Below are positions 59,034-64,000 of a stretch of DNA of 64,000 nt, piece by piece. Source of the stretch: Tetracladium setigerum (Eukaryota > Ascomycota > Leotiomycetes > Helotiales). The position numbers were made by a program, and so were the translations under genes. Position 1 is the stretch's first letter; the number at the start of each line of letters is the position of its first letter. Location of the stretch: NCBI GenBank assembly GCA_031472005.1, contig PZJY01000012.1, positions 496,001 to 560,000 on the forward strand, in the 5' to 3' direction. The notes beneath the pieces were generated by a model. That model ran no database searches, was not told the origin of the DNA, and saw only the letters and a list, made by a program, of their open reading frames with translations.

Positions 59034-60664
59034 TTAACCCATCATGTCGTCATCATCAGGTTGATCGAATAGGAAATTGGCAGCCAATTCTTCATTCTTC
59101 TCGCAGGCGAAGTAGGCTTGGATGGCTTGATCGCGGTTGAAACCTAGACCGACCAGCTGGTTTTGTGTTAGCATTCCTTCAATCTAGGGTAATTCCAGAA
59201 GACCTACTCGTTCGATAGCAGCTTGCTCTTCCACGGTCACGTCGATAGTCTGAGCTCCTGGTGGGAGAGGCGCATCATCATCACCATTCTCACTCAGCAG
59301 TTGCATGAATTGAGCTTGATTCGCCGCAATCATTTGAGCCAACTGTGGGTTACCAGCCGCAACTTGTGCAAGAATAGCCTCAAGCATTGCCGGGTTTTGT
59401 TGTACGACTTGGCGAAGTTGTTGGAATTGAGGGTTGTCACGCAGGAACTCCAAGTTACCCAAGTTCTCGTCCTCCCCACCAGCACCAGCACCAAGACCGG
59501 CACTGAGCCCACCAAGACCACCAGCACCAGCACCAGCACCACCCAAGCCCCGAGCTCCACCTCGTCCTTGTCCAGCAGCGGCAGCCTCGAAAAGGTTGAC
59601 GGGCGCATCTCCGGAAGCAGCAACTGGTGGGGGAGGTGGTGGTGAGCTCGCAGCCTGGTTTCCGGCAGGTGGGGCACGTTCTTGTTGTAATCCAGCTGGA
59701 ATACCCTTTTAAAAAACCATTAGCGTCTGTCTTGTGAACTAAGAGAAAAAAAAGAATCCACCCACGTTCAACAAGTACTCAATCGCACGTTCACCATTGT
59801 AGTAGGCAGCACGCATAGCCAAATCGATCTGGGTACGCTCAAAGCCCATGGCCTCCATCTCGGCAATTTGTGCAGTTCTCTCAGCACCCATAGAAAGACC
59901 ACCCGAACCAGCAGCCGGCGTACTGGTCATGACTGGTGCGCTTGTAGTGACGCCAGCTGGGGAGGGTGTGCTTGGGACTTGAGTTGACGAGGTGGTGTTT
60001 GAAGCTTGAAGAGGAGCGGCCGGGGGCGCAGGTGTGGAGGTAACAGCAGGAGCTGGGGTAGATGGAACCTGAGAGGACGAGGCTACTGGAGCTGGGACAG
60101 CCTTTGGCTTTCGGGATATTAGCAAAGGGAAAAAGGTAGTCAGGGCGATCACAGGCAGTACCAACCTTTGCGACCATGCAGACAATGAAGCCCTTCTCCT
60201 CAATCTTGTAAGACTCAACCGTGTTGGCATCCTGAAGAATCTTGCCTAAATTTTGCATTAACAAAAAGATACCTTGCGCCGCAGACCGAACATCTGCGAG
60301 TTCAGACGAGACGCACCAGAGTAGATCAGCTTCTGAAGCGAGGCCTCCCATCCTTTCTCCTTGCTAATCTTCTCCTTGACATCTGAGATCTATTTTGGGC
60401 GTTAGCGAGGGTGCCAACGATTGTGTGTGTATTTTGGCAGCAGCGGGCGCAATTGATGTCGGGCGCGCGGGCCGTGCAAAAAAGGACGATAGGGAGATTT
60501 CGCATACCAGCTCTGACGGCTCTGCCTCAATCACGAACTTCTGTTGCTTTAGATCCTGAAATGCAGGAACCCCAAGTCAGCATATGCATATCGAAGAGGA
60601 AGGGAGGGGCAGGATCAACAAGACCCAGGCTGCCCGCGCAACGAACCTTGAACGTCAACTTCAT
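59034..60664 (-). CDS. RAD23: Rad23 ubiquitin receptor / NER factor
   Basis: Rad23 carries ubiquitylated proteins to the proteasome and partners Rad4/XPC in nucleotide excision repair. Seven exons: 60664-60647, 60555-60508, 60389-60317, 60245-60166, 60107-59766, 59705-59208 and 59156-59034. All phases agree, giving 393 aa. Domain order is complete. The ubiquitin-like domain (1-73) begins MKLTFKDLKQQKF and includes YSGKILQD. A Pro/Ala/Ser/Thr linker follows, then UBA1 (about 150-187, MEAMGFERTQIDLAMRAAY). A Gly/Ala/Pro linker precedes the XPC-binding domain (about 265-325, LEFLRDNPQFQQLRQVVQ). UBA2 (about 345-388) contains LGFNRDQAIQAYFACEKN and ends FLFDQPDDDDMMG. The first exon has only 18 nt and encodes MKLTFK. 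The exon-5 acceptor could be 60107 or a few bases downstream. The Gly/Ala linker (GGAGAGAGG) is GC-rich yet shows no frame break. Confidence 0.95.
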
Positions 60665-61969
60665 GGTGGCGGCTGACGGGGACTCGGAGTATTAGAAGAG
60701 GGTGTATGTTTTGTATTCTGGGTTTTATTCGTAAAGACGAGAGTCTTATGTTGTGTTTGGAGAGGGAGGAAAGCTGGTGGTGTCAGAGGGGTGAGGAAGA
60801 GAGTTGGTTGTTCTGGAGGCAGAAGACCGACTGACTGGGAGCTCTGAAGAAGGCGGCGCTTGGACCATGCACGCCACTAGCACTAGCGCTTGGCGCAAGG
60901 CAATCGTGGAGACGAATCTTCAGCCTCCTCCAACTCACCACTGGATGTCATTCACTTGTTAGACGTGCAGAGTCTCACCTCTGAATATGACAAGGACTCA
61001 GTCAATCAGCCTTGCGTGCGTGCATCTTACAAAGAAACAATCTTCTCTTTTCTACTCTAGGTATGCACATACAATTAATTACTCTCTTACATTACTTGCA
61101 GAACAAGCTACAAGAAGAATATTCTTCCATCTATGTCGTCGCCGTCTTCCTAAACATCTTTCACCACCTGCCACCCCATACCCAGAACTCCCAGTAAGCA
61201 CTTACAACTACCATCAATACTTCGTCCCCATATAATCTTAACAATCTACAATATCCACAATCACAATCGCCATCAAGAATGCGAACACGAACCCGGGCCA
61301 TGAACGCGCCTGCATTCCCTCGCTTGACTTGCACATCCACATCGAAGGTCTCGGGGACACACATATCATATCAGGGGCTAAAGACGAGGAAGATGCCTCT
61401 ATATATGGGACTTGGAGTCTTGGGGGCTTTGTATCGGACTTCCCTTGGTATGGGGACTGCGGTGGCACATCAAGACTCGGAAAGAACATGCAGCAAACCG
61501 ATCGGATCGTTGGGGTGTGGAGAGGCATGACTGACTGACCGACCATCAGCAGCAACTCACCTCAACTCACCTCACCAAGCCAAAATCAATCATCAATCAT
61601 CACCCATCAACCATCACTAGAGGCCTTTCATGATGGAAAGATGCTAGCTATACTGTACGTACTACCTACTGCATAGGACTGGGGATTCGTCTCAGCTAGG
61701 TAGGCACCCATCTATCCTCGTCCTGTGTGGGTGGGAATGTCACCAAGTCAAAAATCAATCATCCAATACTAGGTCTTGATGAGGGAGAGATACTAGGTAT
61801 ACTGTACTAGTTACAATACAAGTGAATTTCGTCCCACTGTCTGTCCTCTTCTTCCCGGTGGGTGAGGAGTGTTTACCAGGCGAGATCAACTCATCAATCA
61901 CCAATCATCACCACGACGACCATCGGACGGCTTCATGATGGTGAGAATACCATACTATAATATACCAAG

Positions 61970-61981
61970 TACTGTACAGTA
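61970..61981. repeat. Palindrome TACTGTACAGTA, copy 4
   Basis: Exact 12-base palindrome at the end of one unit of the degenerate tandem repeat. Confidence 0.65.
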
Positions 61982-62135
61982 AGTACTAGTTATTTCGTCC
62001 GACTTGTCTGTCCTCTTCGTCCCGGTGGGTGAGGAATGTTTACCAGGCGAGATCAATCATCAGTCATCATCACGACCCATCGGACGTCGTCATGATGATG
62101 AGAATACTATACTATACTATACTATACCAAGTACT

Positions 62136-62149
62136 GTACTGTACAGTAC
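62136..62149. repeat. Palindrome GTACTGTACAGTAC, copy 5 extended
   Basis: The 12-base palindrome extended to a perfect 14-base one, at the end of the next repeat unit. Confidence 0.65.
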
Positions 62150-62648
62150 TAGTCATTTCCGTCCGACTTGTCTGTTCTCTTCCTTCCTGCTGCCGGGAAT
62201 GCTTCTTCAGGCAGACAATACTACACTTTCCATTCCCAAGCAATGTCCAAACCAAACAATTAGTTGCAATGGTAGAAAAGATGGGACAGATTTGAGACCA
62301 ACTGTTTCAACTAACTTTTTTGAGAGAATCTCTTTCTTTTTGTTTCGTTAGAAAGAAAAGGACTAACTAAAGGTTACATATACATATACAGTCAAAACTG
62401 TGCGCGCTAAAAACATCATACAGATGCGGGTATTGCTCATGAAAACATCGTCATGATACATAGTGGTGTTTTAAAACAAAGGAAATTCGTCAATAAATCT
62501 GGCGTCTTGCCAACCAACCCCAAAACACATCTCAAAATCCACATCTTCATGCCACATTAACCACCCTTTTGGAGAGATATTCCCATCTCCCAACCTCCCA
62601 ACCCAATTTCATTTCATATCTCATTACTCCCTCCCCGCACCAACTTTT

Positions 62649-64000
62649 TCACCATCCCTCACCCCTTGCCGCTGCGGCCGCTGCCGCTGATGTTTTCCTC
62701 TTAGTATACCCAGACATACTACTCCTCGGCGTGCCATTTAACACAAAATCCGGAATGGGCGGCGTCAGCGTCCTCTCACCCTCCCCACCGCCTGCACCAC
62801 CAAGATCAAGCTGCGACCACTGCCTCTCGCGTTCCTCACGCTCAATGGCAAGCCTGATGCTATCAAGACTAGCACTATGCGCAAGCGCACTCGGAAGACT
62901 ACCACTTCGCATGCGAGCGAGTGACCTGAGACTCTGGCGATCAGAGATGAGTTGGCCTGCGCCTGGAGCGGCAGTAACGATGGTCCCAGGCGTAGCGGAT
63001 GGTGGAGGTTCAGGAGAGTCGGTTCTGAATAGAGGGTGGATATGGCTCTCGTGTTTTTGGGTGGGACTCCTCTCAGGGCTCGTTGCTCTTGATGAGCGTT
63101 CCTTGTAGCTGCTCACTCCGGCGAGACTGCGACTTCTTCTCCTTGAGATGATTGGTGGAGGTTCCAGGTCCATGGGGAAGTCTAATGGGCAGCCTGGGCT
63201 GGGACTTCGGCTGTTTGTTGGGCTTGCGGGAATGGTCTCGAGGAATCTTGGTGGAGTGGGAGAGGCGGATTCAACGGCGTGTCTTGATTGTGCGTCGACT
63301 GTGGAAGTATCCCATGAGTCGAAACCGTCATCGGCGTGGACGATGGTCTCGTGGTGACTGTCGATGGATGTTCCGCGGTAGGGTGATTTGCTGATGAGCT
63401 TTGTCTTCGAAGATGCGGGTCTCATTGCTTGCGAGAAGGATGATCGTATTGAGCCCATTGTATCCGAACCAGCGCGAGACCGACTGCCTGATGACGATGG
63501 AGGCGTCCTAGACAATGTCTTCTCGGGATATGAAAGTCCACTCCCCTGTTTGGCATTGGGCGTTGATGGAAGTTCCATATCCTCGGTGATTGACTCGTCA
63601 CGCCCTTCAGCATCTGTCCGATATGGTTGAATCTGTTGCTGGAAGTCTCTCCTCTGAAGAATAGCGACGCAGAAAACAAACGCAGCTTGCGACACTAGAG
63701 CCACGGCCCAGGCAATAAAGCCTCCAGCTACCAACTGCTTCACAGTCGCTCCCAATATCTCCTCTGGCAATACCCCTCTACTTCTCACCAACCCAAACAT
63801 GGTCGCGGATGACGCCGCACCCAGCAGACTAAACGTCCCACCTATTCCCGCCAACATGTATGTGTATTTCCTCCCATGACCAAGGTCCTGAATATGCGAT
63901 CCATTGCGGTATCGAACATGCCTTACCGCCAACAACACCAACAGTGTAACAGTCGTTGCTTCCAAACTCGACGCAACGATAGCGACGGTCCTCACGCCCG
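62649..64000 (-). CDS. Membrane protein with long disordered tail, 5'-partial
   Basis: The frame is open to the right edge with no ATG before the first hydrophobic segment, so the start lies outside the window. About 450 residues are visible. Three membrane segments can be read: TVAIVASSLEATTV..., then about 30 residues later YMLAGIGGTFSLLG..., and LVAGGFIAWAVALVSQA.... After LQRRDFQQQ the remaining 330 residues are Ser/Pro/Arg-rich and disordered, with many SP/TP sites that suggest phosphorylation. It ends with an Ala run and GEGW. I do not recognise the family; it may be a fungal-specific multi-pass protein with a cytosolic regulatory tail. No intron is visible in the seen part, and no frame break. 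Confidence 0.7.
   Translation of the reverse strand, partial: GVRTVAIVASSLEATTVTLLVLLAVRHVRYRNGSHIQDLGHGRKYTYMLAGIGGTFSLLGAASSATMFGLVRSRGVLPEEILGATVKQLVAGGFIAWAVALVSQAAFVFCVAILQRRDFQQQIQPYRTDAEGRDESITEDMELPSTPNAKQGSGLSYPEKTLSRTPPSSSGSRSRAGSDTMGSIRSSFSQAMRPASSKTKLISKSPYRGTSIDSHHETIVHADDGFDSWDTSTVDAQSRHAVESASPTPPRFLETIPASPTNSRSPSPGCPLDFPMDLEPPPIISRRRSRSLAGVSSYKERSSRATSPERSPTQKHESHIHPLFRTDSPEPPPSATPGTIVTAAPGAGQLISDRQSLRSLARMRSGSLPSALAHSASLDSIRLAIEREERERQWSQLDLGGAGGGEGERTLTPPIPDFVLNGTPRSSMSGYTKRKTSAAAAAAARGEGW

Larger units (their letters stand above)
61550..62215. repeat. Degenerate tandem repeat, about 130-166-base units
   Basis: About four and a half units. Each has a TTCGTCC..CTGTCCTC..GGTGGG block, then ATCAATCATCA, a CATGATG..GAGA block and a TACTGTAC-type palindrome at its end. 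The two best copies start near 61826 and 61993; earlier units are more decayed. No coding potential. Confidence 0.7.
60665..62648. other. Intergenic, degenerate tandem repeats
   Basis: RAD23 promoter in the first few hundred bases. The part from about 61550 to 62215 is filled by a degenerate tandem repeat, described separately. No gene-like frame. Confidence 0.6.

Noticed and set aside
1..64000. tRNA or 5S rRNA genes
   Set aside because: I looked for GGTTCGAATC-type T-loops in intergenic DNA. The few similar strings (near 3173, 26605 and 36220) lack matching arms.
1..64000. Transposons or RIP-degraded repeats
   Set aside because: No transposase or reverse-transcriptase fragments, no long terminal repeats and no AT-rich blocks were seen.

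Overview
The window looks like nuclear DNA of a filamentous ascomycete (Pezizomycotina). Most genes are split by short introns of about 45-100 nt with GTRNGT-like donors, CTAAC-like branch sites and TAG/CAG acceptors. The recognisable proteins are fungal housekeeping and regulatory factors: Swc5, a Bni4-like protein, Dus1, Gid9/Fyv10, Cbf1, Ycf1, Swi5, eIF6/Tif6 and Rad23. The class cannot be fixed from the sequence alone; Leotiomycetes is a guess. I saw no bacterial features, CRISPR array, rRNA, convincing tRNA or transposon.

Layout. 1-1830 (-): an unidentified gene running off the left edge, with broken frames. 3349-4464 (-): SWC5. 10566-13324 (+): a BNI4-like cell-polarity scaffold. 14709-16433 (+): DUS1. 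18332-19700 (-): GID9/FYV10, divergent from CBF1 at 21443-22274 (+). 23299-29337 (+): a 14-exon ABCC transporter of the YCF1 type. 29338-41103: an interval of about 11.8 kb with no convincing gene. 41104-43089 (+): a YDR124W-like (DUF2841) protein. 44482-45876 (+): an intronless T5orf172/GIY-YIG-like protein. 46700-49248 (-): a protein with a Swi5 domain at its end and a very long N-terminal extension. 49822-51073 (-): TIF6. 52018-55472 (-): a large unidentified RG-rich nuclear protein. 59034-60664 (-): RAD23. 62649-64000 (-): a membrane protein with a long disordered tail, cut by the right edge.

The genes do not form one pathway. Shared themes are chromatin and genome maintenance (Swc5, Cbf1, Swi5, Rad23), ubiquitin-linked turnover (Gid9, Rad23), translation and RNA (Dus1, eIF6) and vacuolar detoxification (Ycf1).

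The strongest cross-window observation is technical. Five conserved genes (BNI4-like, DUS1, YCF1, SWI5 and the RG-rich gene) each have exactly one frame break. Each break lies at a G or C run of 4-5 bases, and each is repaired by one extra base of that run. This points to systematic homopolymer contraction in the assembly rather than five pseudogenes. Biological points worth following are the long Swi5 extension, a threefold tandem copy of the 3' coding end of the RG-rich gene, a recurrent intergenic palindrome (TACTGTACAGTA), Cbf1-type sites in CBF1's own leader, and micro-exons next to a long structured intron in the transporter.
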